A DNA stretch of 64,000 nt from Nisaea denitrificans DSM 18348 (GTDB lineage: Bacteria; Pseudomonadota; Alphaproteobacteria; Thalassobaculales; Thalassobaculaceae). Every line of letters starts with the position of its first letter. The first letter of the stretch is position 1. Shown in pieces: positions 8,070-16,466 of the stretch. A program made the translations under genes and the position numbers. The DNA is taken from positions 139,910 to 203,909 of the forward strand of contig NZ_KE384532.1 in NCBI RefSeq assembly GCF_000426505.1. Direction: 5' to 3'. The notes below the pieces were generated by a model that saw only the letters and a list, made by a program, of their open reading frames with translations, did not search any database and was not told the DNA's origin.

Positions 8070-8630
8070 GTGATCGTGACGCCGAAGCCTTGGAAATCCT
8101 ATATCTCGCCACTGCCGTCGCCGGGCCGTCAGTTTTGTCTGCACGCTGTCGATGCGCCGGTGGGGCGGTTTGGTGCTCTGGGGGCGTTTGTCCAGATCTG
8201 GCGGGACAAATGGCGTGATGGCAAGCTGCCGTCCTGGTCGGCCTTCGATTTCTATGATTTCGGCGGCTGGCACGGCTGGATCCATATCGACGAGACCATC
8301 TCGGACAGTCCTTTCGAAATGCGCTGCCGCCTCTGGGGCTCGGAGCTCGTCGATCGTCTCGGGATAGACGAGACCGGCAAGTTGCTGAGCCACTCACCGG
8401 CCATGGTCGAGCGAAACCTGATCCCTTTCTACCAGGATATTCTCTCGATTCCGGCCATCGGCACCAATTCCGGCTTCGTCACCAGCTATGATCGGGCATC
8501 CGAATGGAGCGTGATCAAACTTCCCTGTCCCGGATATGGCGCCGAGCCGGATGTCATCCTGTCCTGCAGCATGGCGGGTAAGGCGCTCATCTTCCAGCCG
8601 GGGGATTTACTGGAAGGACGAGCGGGCTAG
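8070..8630 (+). CDS. PAS_5 domain protein
   Basis: A protein of about 186 residues with the alphaproteobacterial PAS_5 type fold. The recognisable part begins near residue 34 (GALGAFVQIWRDKWRDGKLPSW) and runs through FEMRCRLWGSELVDRLGIDETGK, the core PAS region, to the C-terminus. It has no output domain, so it is likely a ligand-sensing or accessory protein of unknown role. The start is uncertain: GTG 8070 has no clear ribosome site, while an ATG at 8042 in another frame has GGAG just upstream and opens a 58-codon frame (8042-8218) that overlaps the gene. An N-terminal frameshift or translational coupling is possible. Confidence 0.7.
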   Translation: MIVTPKPWKSYISPLPSPGRQFCLHAVDAPVGRFGALGAFVQIWRDKWRDGKLPSWSAFDFYDFGGWHGWIHIDETISDSPFEMRCRLWGSELVDRLGIDETGKLLSHSPAMVERNLIPFYQDILSIPAIGTNSGFVTSYDRASEWSVIKLPCPGYGAEPDVILSCSMAGKALIFQPGDLLEGRAG

Positions 8631-8645
8631 GACTGTTCGAGCGGG

Positions 8646-9419
8646 CTAGGCAATCTCGACCGAGACCTCTCCGAATTTCCCGAACCGTGCCTCCACCTGA
8701 TCTCCCTTGTCGCCAAAATGGACGCTCGTTGTTGTTCCGGTGCTGACGAAGGCTCCGGCGGGCAATGACACCCGGTCTGCGAGCCATGCCAGCACACCAA
8801 GCGGTCCGCCATCGACGTTGCCGGCATTGCCTGTTGCAACCTGATCGCCATCGACATGCAGCGTGACTTCGGCATTCATCAGGGTATCGACATCCCAATC
8901 CATGATGGGCTCTCCGTGTACCCAGCCGTAGGACGAGCCGTTGTCGGCAATCACGAGGGCCGGGCCGGTGCGGGTCCAGTCCTTGTGACAGGAGGAGACG
9001 ATCTCGAGCGCCGGCAGTACCGCGTCCACGGCTCCTGCGACGCTTTCGGCCGTGTGCGGTGCGCCTTCCGGTCCGAGCGGTTTGCCGAGCCGCAGCGCGA
9101 ATTCAGGCTCCAGCACGATGAAAGGATAGTCGCTGCGCGCAATCCGGGCCGGGCTGGCCATCGCTGTGTCCGATAACAACGCGCCATGAAACGGGCCGTT
9201 GAGACCGAGCAGGTCACGCGCGGACTGATTGGTGCAGCCGACCTTGCGGCCAATAACCTTGCCGCCGCGGCGACGCTCCATCCCTTTGAGAACATTGATC
9301 TGAACGCTGTAGGCGTCGTCGATATCGGTGTTGCCGAACCAGTGTTCGGTCTGCGCGGGCATCTTTGCGTCCAGCCGTGCAGCCAGAATGCAGTCCGCCA
9401 ATTTATCCATACCAATCAT
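8646..9419 (-). CDS. 2-keto-4-pentenoate hydratase / FAH-fold family enzyme
   Basis: A 257-residue enzyme of the fumarylacetoacetate hydrolase fold, in the branch of 2-oxopent-4-enoate hydratases and related decarboxylases. Visible marks are the VIGRKVGCTNQSARDLLGL segment, LEPEFALRLG with the metal-binding acids, and the C-terminal ADRVSLPAGAFVSTGT region. Such enzymes usually act in meta-cleavage degradation of aromatics and need a divalent metal, but no other pathway gene is near. The ATG at 9419 is chosen over 9479 because family similarity starts there and GGGAGG lies upstream, though with an 11-nt spacer. Convergent with the PAS_5 gene (15 nt gap). Confidence 0.82.
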   Translation of the reverse strand: MIGMDKLADCILAARLDAKMPAQTEHWFGNTDIDDAYSVQINVLKGMERRRGGKVIGRKVGCTNQSARDLLGLNGPFHGALLSDTAMASPARIARSDYPFIVLEPEFALRLGKPLGPEGAPHTAESVAGAVDAVLPALEIVSSCHKDWTRTGPALVIADNGSSYGWVHGEPIMDWDVDTLMNAEVTLHVDGDQVATGNAGNVDGGPLGVLAWLADRVSLPAGAFVSTGTTTSVHFGDKGDQVEARFGKFGEVSVEIA

Positions 9420-9525
9420 GTGGTTGGTTTCCTCCCGTTTCTTGCGCCTATCTAAGCAGTTGAGGGGGGCGTGCTCCATGGATATATTCCTTTGTTGCAG
9501 TGCAAAAAATATGTCGGGAGGTCTA

Positions 9526-9981
9526 ATGTCACCTGTTGTTTCTCACGCTCCGGAGAAGATCGGGCGCTACTTTCTGGAAGATCTGGAGATCGGCATGCGC
9601 GCCGAGTTCGAGCGCCAGGTGACCGAACCGATGGGCGAGGAATTCGCGGAAGTTACGGGAGACCGGAACCCGCTGCATTTCGACGAGGACTATGCGCGCG
9701 GGACGATTTTCAAGGACCGCATCGCGCATGGAATGATCTCGGCAGGGTTCTTCTCCACGCTTTTCGGCACTGTAATGCCGGGGCAGGGTAGCGTTTATTT
9801 GAAGCAGAACCTGAAATTCACGGCTCCGGTGCGATACGGCGATGTGGTCAAGACCGTCATCGAGGTGGTTAAGATCGAAGCCGAGAAAAGCCGGGTCCTG
9901 TTCGCCACCCGATGCCTTGTGAACGAACAGATGGTGATCGACGGGGATGCTCTGATCATGGTACCCAGCCGTCCTCTCTAG
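9526..9981 (+). CDS. MaoC-like (R)-specific enoyl-CoA hydratase
   Basis: A 151-residue hot-dog-fold hydratase that adds water to trans-2-enoyl-CoA, giving (R)-3-hydroxyacyl-CoA. The hydratase-2 signature is intact: VTGDRNPLHFDEDYA with catalytic Asp and His, followed by RIAHGMISAG. The size is that of PhaJ-type monomers. The ATG at 9526 is preceded by GGGAGG at a 5-nt spacer; the longer upstream frame has no family similarity. It lies 12 nt before ribF and is probably co-transcribed. The role (supplying PHA monomers or fatty-acid oxidation) is not shown by the context. Confidence 0.88.
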   Translation: MSPVVSHAPEKIGRYFLEDLEIGMRAEFERQVTEPMGEEFAEVTGDRNPLHFDEDYARGTIFKDRIAHGMISAGFFSTLFGTVMPGQGSVYLKQNLKFTAPVRYGDVVKTVIEVVKIEAEKSRVLFATRCLVNEQMVIDGDALIMVPSRPL

Positions 9982-9993
9982 GATGGCGGGATC

Positions 9994-10926
9994 ATGCGGA
10001 TCATACGTAGCCTTGCGGACGTAACCACCGATGACCGCGGCGCAATAGCGGCGGTCGGAAACTTCGACGGTGTCCATCTCGGGCACAAGGCGGTCATCGG
10101 ACAGGCCCAGCATGCGGCGCAACTCGCCGGTGCGCCTGCGGCCGTCCTGACCTTCGAGCCTCATCCCCGCATGCTGTTCCAGCCGGACGCCCCGGCCTTT
10201 CGACTGACGTCCGCCGCCGCGCGCGCGGAAGCCATTGCTGCGCTCGGAACCAACATCCTGTTCGAGCTGGGCTTCGATGCGGAGTTTTCGCAGGTTTCAG
10301 CCGAAGATTTCATCACCGGTATTCTGCACCGCGGGCTCGGGTTGCGGCATGTGGTGATCGGCCATGATTTCTTTTTCGGCCACCGCCGGCGCGGCACGCC
10401 TGAAATGTTGCAGGAATACGGTATCCGGCTCGGCTTCGGGGTCAGCATTATCGACCCGGTGACGGAACAGGACGGTGCTGTCTATTCCTCCAGCCGGATC
10501 CGGCAATGCCTGAAAGAAGGCGATCCGCGCGGAGCGGCAGCCCTGCTCGGCAGGCCATGGGAAGTGATGGCGACCGTGATCCTGGGAGACCAGCGCGGCC
10601 GTACGATCGGGTTTCCGACGGCGAACCTGCAGCTGGAGGACGTCATGCATCCGGCGCATGGCGTTTACGCCGTTCGGGCACGGGACGAGGAGAGCGATCT
10701 CTGGTGGTCCGGGGTGGCAAATTTCGGGCGACGGCCGACCGTGAATGATCGGGGCCCGTTGCTGGAAGTGAACCTGTTCGACGTCTCGCCCGATCTCTAT
10801 GGGCGAAAACTCCGCGTGCAATTCATTGACTTTATCCGCCCGGAAATGAAATTTAGCGGCCTTGACGAGCTGAAGGCGCAGATCGCGCGCGACGCGGATG
10901 CCGCGCGCCAGACACTGTCCGAATAA
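9994..10926 (+). CDS. ribF: Bifunctional riboflavin kinase / FAD synthetase
   Basis: A 310-residue enzyme that phosphorylates riboflavin to FMN and adenylates FMN to FAD. The N-terminal nucleotidyltransferase domain shows GNFDGVHLGH (residues 22-31) and the VIGHDFFFGHRRRG motif, with SSSRIR at the domain end. The C-terminal kinase domain shows RGRTIGFPTANL and the GVYAVRA and VANFGRRPT segments. The length is normal. No FMN riboswitch precedes it, as the MaoC gene ends 12 nt upstream. It heads a classic ribF-ileS-lspA order. Confidence 0.96.
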   Translation: MRIIRSLADVTTDDRGAIAAVGNFDGVHLGHKAVIGQAQHAAQLAGAPAAVLTFEPHPRMLFQPDAPAFRLTSAAARAEAIAALGTNILFELGFDAEFSQVSAEDFITGILHRGLGLRHVVIGHDFFFGHRRRGTPEMLQEYGIRLGFGVSIIDPVTEQDGAVYSSSRIRQCLKEGDPRGAAALLGRPWEVMATVILGDQRGRTIGFPTANLQLEDVMHPAHGVYAVRARDEESDLWWSGVANFGRRPTVNDRGPLLEVNLFDVSPDLYGRKLRVQFIDFIRPEMKFSGLDELKAQIARDADAARQTLSE

Positions 10927-10967
10927 AAGGCGCGGGCCTTAAGAGTGCCCGCCAAGAGAGAAAACCG

Positions 10968-13775
10968 ATGAGCGTGGACTATAAGACGACCGTCTTTCTG
11001 CCGAAGACCGACTTCCCGATGCGCGGCAACCTGCCGACCCGCGAGCCGGAGATTCTGGCGCACTGGGAAGCGATAGGCCTCCGGAAGAAGCTGCGCGAGA
11101 GCCGCGCCGGCGCCGAGAAGTTCATCCTGCATGACGGCCCGCCCTACGCGAACGGCAACCTGCATATGGGCCATGCGCTCAACAAGGTGCTGAAGGACGT
11201 CATCAACCGCTCGCAGCAGATGCTCGGCAAGGACGCGAATTACGTGCCGGGCTGGGACTGTCACGGTCTGCCGATCGAATGGAAGATCGAGGAACAGTAC
11301 CGGGAGAAGGGGCTCGACAAGGACACTGTCCCGGTTATCGAGTTCCGCAAGGAATGCCGTGATTTCGCCCAGAAATGGGTCGATATCCAGACCGAGGAAT
11401 TCAAGCGGCTCGGCGTCTCCGGCGACTGGGAACAGCCGTACCTGACGATGACCTTCCCGGCGGAAGCGCAGATCGCCCGCGAGATCGGCAAGTTCATCAT
11501 GAATGGCGGGCTCTACAAGGGCGCCAAGCCGGTCATGTGGTCCGTGGTCGAGAAGACCGCGCTGGCCGATGCCGAGGTCGAGTATCACGATCACAAGTCG
11601 GTCACGATCCACGTCCGGTTCCCGGTGGTGGAGGCGAAGCATCCGGCCCTTGAAGGGGCCGCGGTGGTGATCTGGACCACCACTCCCTGGACCATGCCGG
11701 GCAACCGCGCCGTCGCGGCCGGTGAAGAGTTCGAGTATGTGGTTTTCGAGGTTGGTGAGGTTGGCGAGAACAGCCTCGCCAAACCGGGCGAGAAGCTGGT
11801 CGTTGGGGTTGATCTGTTCGAGTCCGTCAAGCAGACGGCGAAGATTGAAAGCGTCACCGAACTGGCCCGCGTGACCGGCGCCGATATCGCCGGCTCCATC
11901 CTGGCCCATCCGATGCGCGGACAGGGCTACGATTACGACGTGCCGCTGCTGCTGGCCGATTTCGTCACCACCGATGCCGGTACCGGCTTTGTCCATATCG
12001 CGCCGGGCCATGGTGCGGATGACTTTGTGCTCGGGAACGAGAACGGCCTCGAGATCCCGCAGACGGTGGCGGATGACGGCTATTTCTACGATCACGTCCC
12101 GGTCTTCGCCGGCATGCATGTGCTGGAAGACAACCTGAAGATCTCTGCCATCCTGCGCGATGCGGGCGGTCTTCTGGCCCGGGGCAGCATCACCCACTCC
12201 TATCCGCATTCCTGGCGCTCCAAGGCGCCGCTGATCTTCCGCAACACGCCGCAATGGTTCATCTCCATGGAGTCGAACGATCTGCGGGACACGGCGCTGA
12301 AGGCGATCGACGAGACCCGCTTCGTGCCGCAGGCAGGCCAGACCCGTCTGCGCTCGATGATCGAGCAGCGGCCGGACTGGTGCATCAGCCGTCAGCGTAC
12401 CTGGGGCGTGCCGATCCCGGTTTTTGTCGAGAAAAAAACCGGCGAGATGCTGCGCGATCAGGCGGTGATCGACCGCATCGGGGCTGTTTTCGAAGAAGAA
12501 GGCTCCGACGCCTGGTTCACCAGCGAGCCGTCGCGTTTCCTTGGCAACGATTACAACGCGGACGATTACGAGCAGAACAAGGATATCGTCGAGGTCTGGT
12601 TCGAGAGTGGCTCGACCCACTCCTTCGTGCTGGAACAGCGCCCGGACCTGCAATGGCCGGCGGATCTCTATCTCGAAGGCTCCGACCAGCATCGCGGTTG
12701 GTTCCATTCCTCGCTGCTGGAAAGCTGCGGCACACGCGGCAGGGCGCCGTACAATGCGGTCCTGACCCATGGCTTCGTGCTGGACGAAAACGGCCGCAAG
12801 ATGTCGAAGTCTCTCGGCAACATCACAGCCCCGCAGGACGTCATCGACCAGAGCGGCGCCGATATCCTCCGGCTCTGGGTGGTGAATTCGGACTATTCCG
12901 AGGATCTGCGCGTCGGCAAGGAAATCCTGAAGCACCAGGCGGACCAGTATCGCCGCCTGCGGAACACGCTGCGCTATCTGCTCGGCAATCTCGACGGTTT
13001 CACCGAGGCCGAACGGCTGCCGGCCGCCGAGATGCCGGAGCTGGAGCGCTGGGTATTGCACCGGCTCTGGGAGCTGGATGCCATGATCCGCGAGAAGATC
13101 GAGGCATTCGACTTCCACGCGCTGTTCACCCAGCTGCATAATTTCTGCGCCATCGACCTTTCGGCTTTCTACTTCGATATCCGCAAGGACAGCTTCTATT
13201 GCGACCAGCCGGACTCGATCCGCCGCCGGGCCGCGCGCACCGTGCTGGACGAGATCTTCAACCGGCTGACCGCCTGGCTCGCTCCGGTGCTCTGCTTCAC
13301 GGCGGAAGAGGCCTGGACGACGCGTGGGTTGGGGGCGGAGGAATCCGTGCATCTGCGGACCTTCCCGGAAACCCCGGAAAGCTGGCGCGACGATGCGGTC
13401 GCGGCCCGCTGGGCAGAAATCCGGAACGTCCGTCGCGTCGTCACCGGTGCTCTGGAGCTGGAACGCAACGCCAAGCGTATCGGCTCCTCCCTGCAGGCCG
13501 CGCCGCAGGTCTATGTCAGCGACGCCGCATTGAAGGCGTTCGAGGGGCTGGACCCTGCCGAAATCTTCATCACGTCGGATGCTGAGCTGATTGCCGGTGA
13601 GGGCCCGGAAGAGGCTTTCCGTCTCGAAGACGTGGAGGGTATCGCAGCAGTCCCGGCTCTTGCGGATGGCGGCAAGTGCGAGCGCTGCTGGAAAGTCCTA
13701 CCCGAGGTTGTCGAGCCGCCGGTCTGCAAGCGCTGTGCTGATGCGGTGGGCACTCTCGAAACCGCGGCTGAATAG
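10968..13775 (+). CDS. ileS: Isoleucyl-tRNA synthetase
   Basis: A 935-residue class I synthetase that charges tRNA-Ile. HMGH at residues 66-69 and KMSKS at 611-615 form the ATP site. The editing (CP1) domain lies between, with TTPWTMPGN and GTGFVHIAPGHG marking the hydrolytic pocket. The C-terminus ends in a zinc-binding C-x2-C...C-x2-C module (CERCW and CKRC), as in the bacterial type of IleRS. An 8-residue insertion EVGEVGEN in the editing domain is encoded by an imperfect tandem repeat at about 11746-11767. It lies between ribF (41 nt) and lspA (4 nt). Confidence 0.97.
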   Translation: MSVDYKTTVFLPKTDFPMRGNLPTREPEILAHWEAIGLRKKLRESRAGAEKFILHDGPPYANGNLHMGHALNKVLKDVINRSQQMLGKDANYVPGWDCHGLPIEWKIEEQYREKGLDKDTVPVIEFRKECRDFAQKWVDIQTEEFKRLGVSGDWEQPYLTMTFPAEAQIAREIGKFIMNGGLYKGAKPVMWSVVEKTALADAEVEYHDHKSVTIHVRFPVVEAKHPALEGAAVVIWTTTPWTMPGNRAVAAGEEFEYVVFEVGEVGENSLAKPGEKLVVGVDLFESVKQTAKIESVTELARVTGADIAGSILAHPMRGQGYDYDVPLLLADFVTTDAGTGFVHIAPGHGADDFVLGNENGLEIPQTVADDGYFYDHVPVFAGMHVLEDNLKISAILRDAGGLLARGSITHSYPHSWRSKAPLIFRNTPQWFISMESNDLRDTALKAIDETRFVPQAGQTRLRSMIEQRPDWCISRQRTWGVPIPVFVEKKTGEMLRDQAVIDRIGAVFEEEGSDAWFTSEPSRFLGNDYNADDYEQNKDIVEVWFESGSTHSFVLEQRPDLQWPADLYLEGSDQHRGWFHSSLLESCGTRGRAPYNAVLTHGFVLDENGRKMSKSLGNITAPQDVIDQSGADILRLWVVNSDYSEDLRVGKEILKHQADQYRRLRNTLRYLLGNLDGFTEAERLPAAEMPELERWVLHRLWELDAMIREKIEAFDFHALFTQLHNFCAIDLSAFYFDIRKDSFYCDQPDSIRRRAARTVLDEIFNRLTAWLAPVLCFTAEEAWTTRGLGAEESVHLRTFPETPESWRDDAVAARWAEIRNVRRVVTGALELERNAKRIGSSLQAAPQVYVSDAALKAFEGLDPAEIFITSDAELIAGEGPEEAFRLEDVEGIAAVPALADGGKCERCWKVLPEVVEPPVCKRCADAVGTLETAAE

Positions 13776-13779
13776 TCAG

Positions 13780-14298
13780 GTGACTGTTAGTCCGAAACGC
13801 AATCTCACCGCTGGCGGTCTGCTGGCGCTTCTCGTTGTGCTTGCCGACCAGGTGACCAAGGAGTGGGCGCTGGCGACCCTGTTCCGCGACGGGGCTCTCG
13901 TCGAGGTGACCCCGTTCTTCAATCTAGTCGCGGTCTGGAACCGGGGGGTCAGCTTCGGCCTGCTGGCGAGCGACAATCCGATGACGCCTTACTATCTGTC
14001 CGGTTTCGCGATCGCCGTTGTGATCGGGCTTCTGGTCTGGTTGGCGCGGGCACCCAGTCAGTTGCTGCGGATCTCGCTCGGCCTGGTCATCGGCGGGGCG
14101 ATCGGTAATGTGATCGACCGGTTGCGTTACAATGCGGTCGTCGATTTCATCGACTGGCATGCGTTCGGCTATCACTGGCCGGCTTTTAATCTTGCCGATA
14201 GCGCGATATCTGTTGGCGTAGTATTTCTGTTGTTTGACAGCTTTCTTGGTGACTCGCAGGGCTCCGATCCCCAGATATCAAAGGGGAATGGAGAATGA
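13780..14298 (+). CDS. lspA: Lipoprotein signal peptidase (signal peptidase II)
   Basis: A 172-residue inner-membrane aspartyl protease that cleaves signal peptides of diacylated prolipoproteins. Four hydrophobic helices are visible. The catalytic aspartates sit in GNVIDRLRYNAVVDFIDWH and FNLADSAI, and the VWNRGVSFGLL segment is the family motif. The start is GTG 13780, only 4 nt after the ileS stop, which suggests translational coupling; the in-frame extension upstream overlaps ileS and is not family-like. The next gene encodes a probable substrate, a lipoprotein. Confidence 0.95.
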   Translation: MTVSPKRNLTAGGLLALLVVLADQVTKEWALATLFRDGALVEVTPFFNLVAVWNRGVSFGLLASDNPMTPYYLSGFAIAVVIGLLVWLARAPSQLLRISLGLVIGGAIGNVIDRLRYNAVVDFIDWHAFGYHWPAFNLADSAISVGVVFLLFDSFLGDSQGSDPQISKGNGE

Positions 14299-14329
14299 GC
14301 GGGACAGCCATCGACCGGAGTAGCATGGA

Positions 14330-14920
14330 ATGATCAGGGTCAGTCGGACATTTGGCCTCGCCCTCTGCGCCGTAGTGATCGGCCTGCAGGGGTGCAGCGA
14401 TATTCAGAAAGCGATCGGGAATACGAAGCAGGCACCGGACGAGTTCGCGGTGGTTGCGCGGCCGCCGCTCAGCGTGCCGCCGAACTTTGCCCTGCGCCCG
14501 CCGACCCCGGGAGAGCCACGGCCACAGGAACGCGACGTGACGAAGGGCGCCGAACGGCTCGTGCTGGGAACCGGGAACCAGAGCACGGTTTCCGGAACTG
14601 CCGGGAAGGTCCCGTCTTCGGCGGCGAGCACGGCTGTTTCCAGGCAAACGCCGGGCGAGTCCAAGATGCGGCAGTTGCTGAATACCGCGAGTGCCGAGCC
14701 GGGCATCCGTCAGACGGTCAATCAGGAAACCGGTACCTTCGTCTATGAAGAAGAATACCTGATCGACAACCTGCTCTTCTGGCGCGAAAAGGCGCCGCGC
14801 GGCGTTGTTGTCGACGCGACGGCCGAGCAGAAGCGCTTGCAGGAAAATGCGGCGCTTGGCAACGCACCGACAGCGGGCGATACGCCGACCATCCAGCGCA
14901 AGCGCAAGGGTCTGTTCTAG
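14330..14920 (+). CDS. DUF3035 family outer-membrane lipoprotein
   Basis: A 196-residue probable lipoprotein. The N-terminus is a type II signal peptide with lipobox VIGLQGC; Cys22 would be acylated. Next comes the conserved alphaproteobacterial motif APDEFAVVARPPLSVPP and a Pro-rich linker, then a helical C-terminus. From memory, the motif is shared with the alphaproteobacterial lipoprotein BamF of the outer-membrane assembly machine, so a BAM-related role is possible but unproven. It is 31 nt after lspA, ends the ribF-ileS-lspA run, and is followed by a strong terminator. Confidence 0.82.
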   Translation: MIRVSRTFGLALCAVVIGLQGCSDIQKAIGNTKQAPDEFAVVARPPLSVPPNFALRPPTPGEPRPQERDVTKGAERLVLGTGNQSTVSGTAGKVPSSAASTAVSRQTPGESKMRQLLNTASAEPGIRQTVNQETGTFVYEEEYLIDNLLFWREKAPRGVVVDATAEQKRLQENAALGNAPTAGDTPTIQRKRKGLF

Positions 14921-14950
14921 GCGGAACGGCTCACGGGTCGAATTGGGATA

Positions 14951-14990
14951 AAAAGGCGCGGTGCAATGAACCGCGCCTTTTCTGTTTTGT
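14951..14990 (+). terminator. Rho-independent terminator after the ileS-lspA run
   Basis: A 12-bp perfect stem (AAAAGGCGCGGT / ACCGCGCCTTTT, 14951-14962 and 14970-14981) with a 7-nt loop is followed by a T-rich tract. It lies 30 nt after the lipoprotein stop codon and so should end the ribF-ileS-lspA transcript. It also makes the ATG at 14966, inside the loop, an unlikely start for the next gene. Confidence 0.92.
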
Positions 14991-15103
14991 TTCCACGTTT
15001 GAGCGTGATCCGGCGCGGCCGCCTTGTTCCTGCCGTAAATTTTTCCATATCTCCTATTGCCGGATACCCGGGACAGACCGTTACCGGAGGCAGGAGGCTG
15101 ACA

Positions 15104-16456
15104 GTGAGATCAAGGATGATCCCGGAACGCATGATGCTGGCTCTGGCGGCGCTATGCGTCGTCATGACCGGCGGGACGGTTGACGCGAAAGTCTACGAGC
15201 CCGAGAGCATCACGCTGGCGAACGGCATGCAGGTGGTCGCCATCACCGATAACCGGGTGCCCGTGGTGACCCATATGGTCTGGTACAAGGTCGGCGGCGC
15301 TGACGAGGCGCCGGGCGAGACCGGGCTGGCGCACTTCCTTGAGCATCTTCTCTTCAAGGGTACCGAGAAGGTGCTGTCCGGCCAGTTTTCCCGCACCGTT
15401 TCCCGCAATGGCGGGGACGGTAACGCCTTTACCGGATACGACTACACGGCCTATTTCCAGACCATCGCTTCGGACAAGTTGCCGCTGGTGATGGAAATGG
15501 AGGCCGACCGCATGGTGAACCTGACGCTCGACCTAGACGAGGTCGCGTCGGAACGCGAGGTGGTGCTGGAAGAGCGTCGTTCCCGGATCGATAACAATCC
15601 CGGCTCGTTGTTGAGCGAGCGGACCAACGCGGCGCTGTACCTCAATTATCCCTATCGTCGTCCGCTGATCGGCTGGGCGCATGAGATCAAGGCGCTGACC
15701 CGGGAAAATGCGCTGGCTTTCTATCGCAAATGGTATGCGCCGAATAACGCCGTGCTGGTGGTGGCGGGTGACATCACCATGGATGAGCTGAAGCCGCTGG
15801 CGGAGAAATATTACGGGGTCATCCCGGCACGTGCCGTACCGGACCGCAAGCGGCCGCTGGAGCCTGAGCAGATTAGCGCCCGCCGGATCGAGTTTTCGCA
15901 TCCGCAGGTAGGCCAGGTTAGCTGGAGTCGCCGCTATCAGGCGCCGAGTCGGTTTTATGGTGAGACCGATCAGGTCATGCCGCTCGACGTGCTGGCGGAG
16001 GTGATCGGCGGCGGGGCCACCAGCCGGCTCTACAGGTCACTGGTGATCGACCGGAAGATCGCACTCTCGGCCGGCGCATCCTACAGCGGCAGCAGCATCG
16101 GCCCCGGTACGTTCTCCTTCTATGCCGTGCCGACGGAAGGTACGAGTGTCGAGGCGCTTGAAGCAGCCTTTGAAGAGGAGCTCGCGGCCATCCTGCGGGA
16201 TGGAGTCGACGCGCAGGAAGTTGCCCGTGCAGTCAAGTCGATGAAGGCAAGCGCGGTTTATGCCCGGGACAGCGTGACGGCCCCGGCTCATGCCGTGGGA
16301 CAGGCACTCGCCATCGGACGCACCATTGCGGAAATTGAGAGCTGGCCGGACCAGGTGGGTGCAGTAACACAGGAGCAGGTCATGCAGGCGGCGCGGGCGA
16401 TTTTGGATACGCCGGCGCATGTCACCAGCATCCTGCGCCCAAAACCGGCAAGCTGA
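15104..16456 (+). CDS. M16 family zinc peptidase, catalytic subunit
   Basis: A 450-residue exported insulinase-type peptidase. After a basic start (MRSRMIPER) and a hydrophobic signal segment (MMLALAALCVVMTGG), the mature part begins near VYEPESITLANGM. The inverted zinc motif HFLEH is intact, and the third metal ligand is expected in the region ERSEVVLEE-like, here SEREVVLEERR. GTG 15104 is chosen because AGGAGG lies 6 nt upstream; the longer frame starts in the terminator loop. It is followed 10 nt later by a second M16 gene lacking the zinc site, so the two probably form a periplasmic heterodimer. Confidence 0.92.
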   Translation: MRSRMIPERMMLALAALCVVMTGGTVDAKVYEPESITLANGMQVVAITDNRVPVVTHMVWYKVGGADEAPGETGLAHFLEHLLFKGTEKVLSGQFSRTVSRNGGDGNAFTGYDYTAYFQTIASDKLPLVMEMEADRMVNLTLDLDEVASEREVVLEERRSRIDNNPGSLLSERTNAALYLNYPYRRPLIGWAHEIKALTRENALAFYRKWYAPNNAVLVVAGDITMDELKPLAEKYYGVIPARAVPDRKRPLEPEQISARRIEFSHPQVGQVSWSRRYQAPSRFYGETDQVMPLDVLAEVIGGGATSRLYRSLVIDRKIALSAGASYSGSSIGPGTFSFYAVPTEGTSVEALEAAFEEELAAILRDGVDAQEVARAVKSMKASAVYARDSVTAPAHAVGQALAIGRTIAEIESWPDQVGAVTQEQVMQAARAILDTPAHVTSILRPKPAS

Positions 16457-16466
16457 GGAGAGAGTG

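Noticed and set aside
10797-13352. 851-residue minus-strand frame across ileS
   Set aside because: It mirrors a complete IleRS with HIGH and KMSKS motifs. Long antisense frames are common in GC-rich DNA, and the translation has no recognisable domain.
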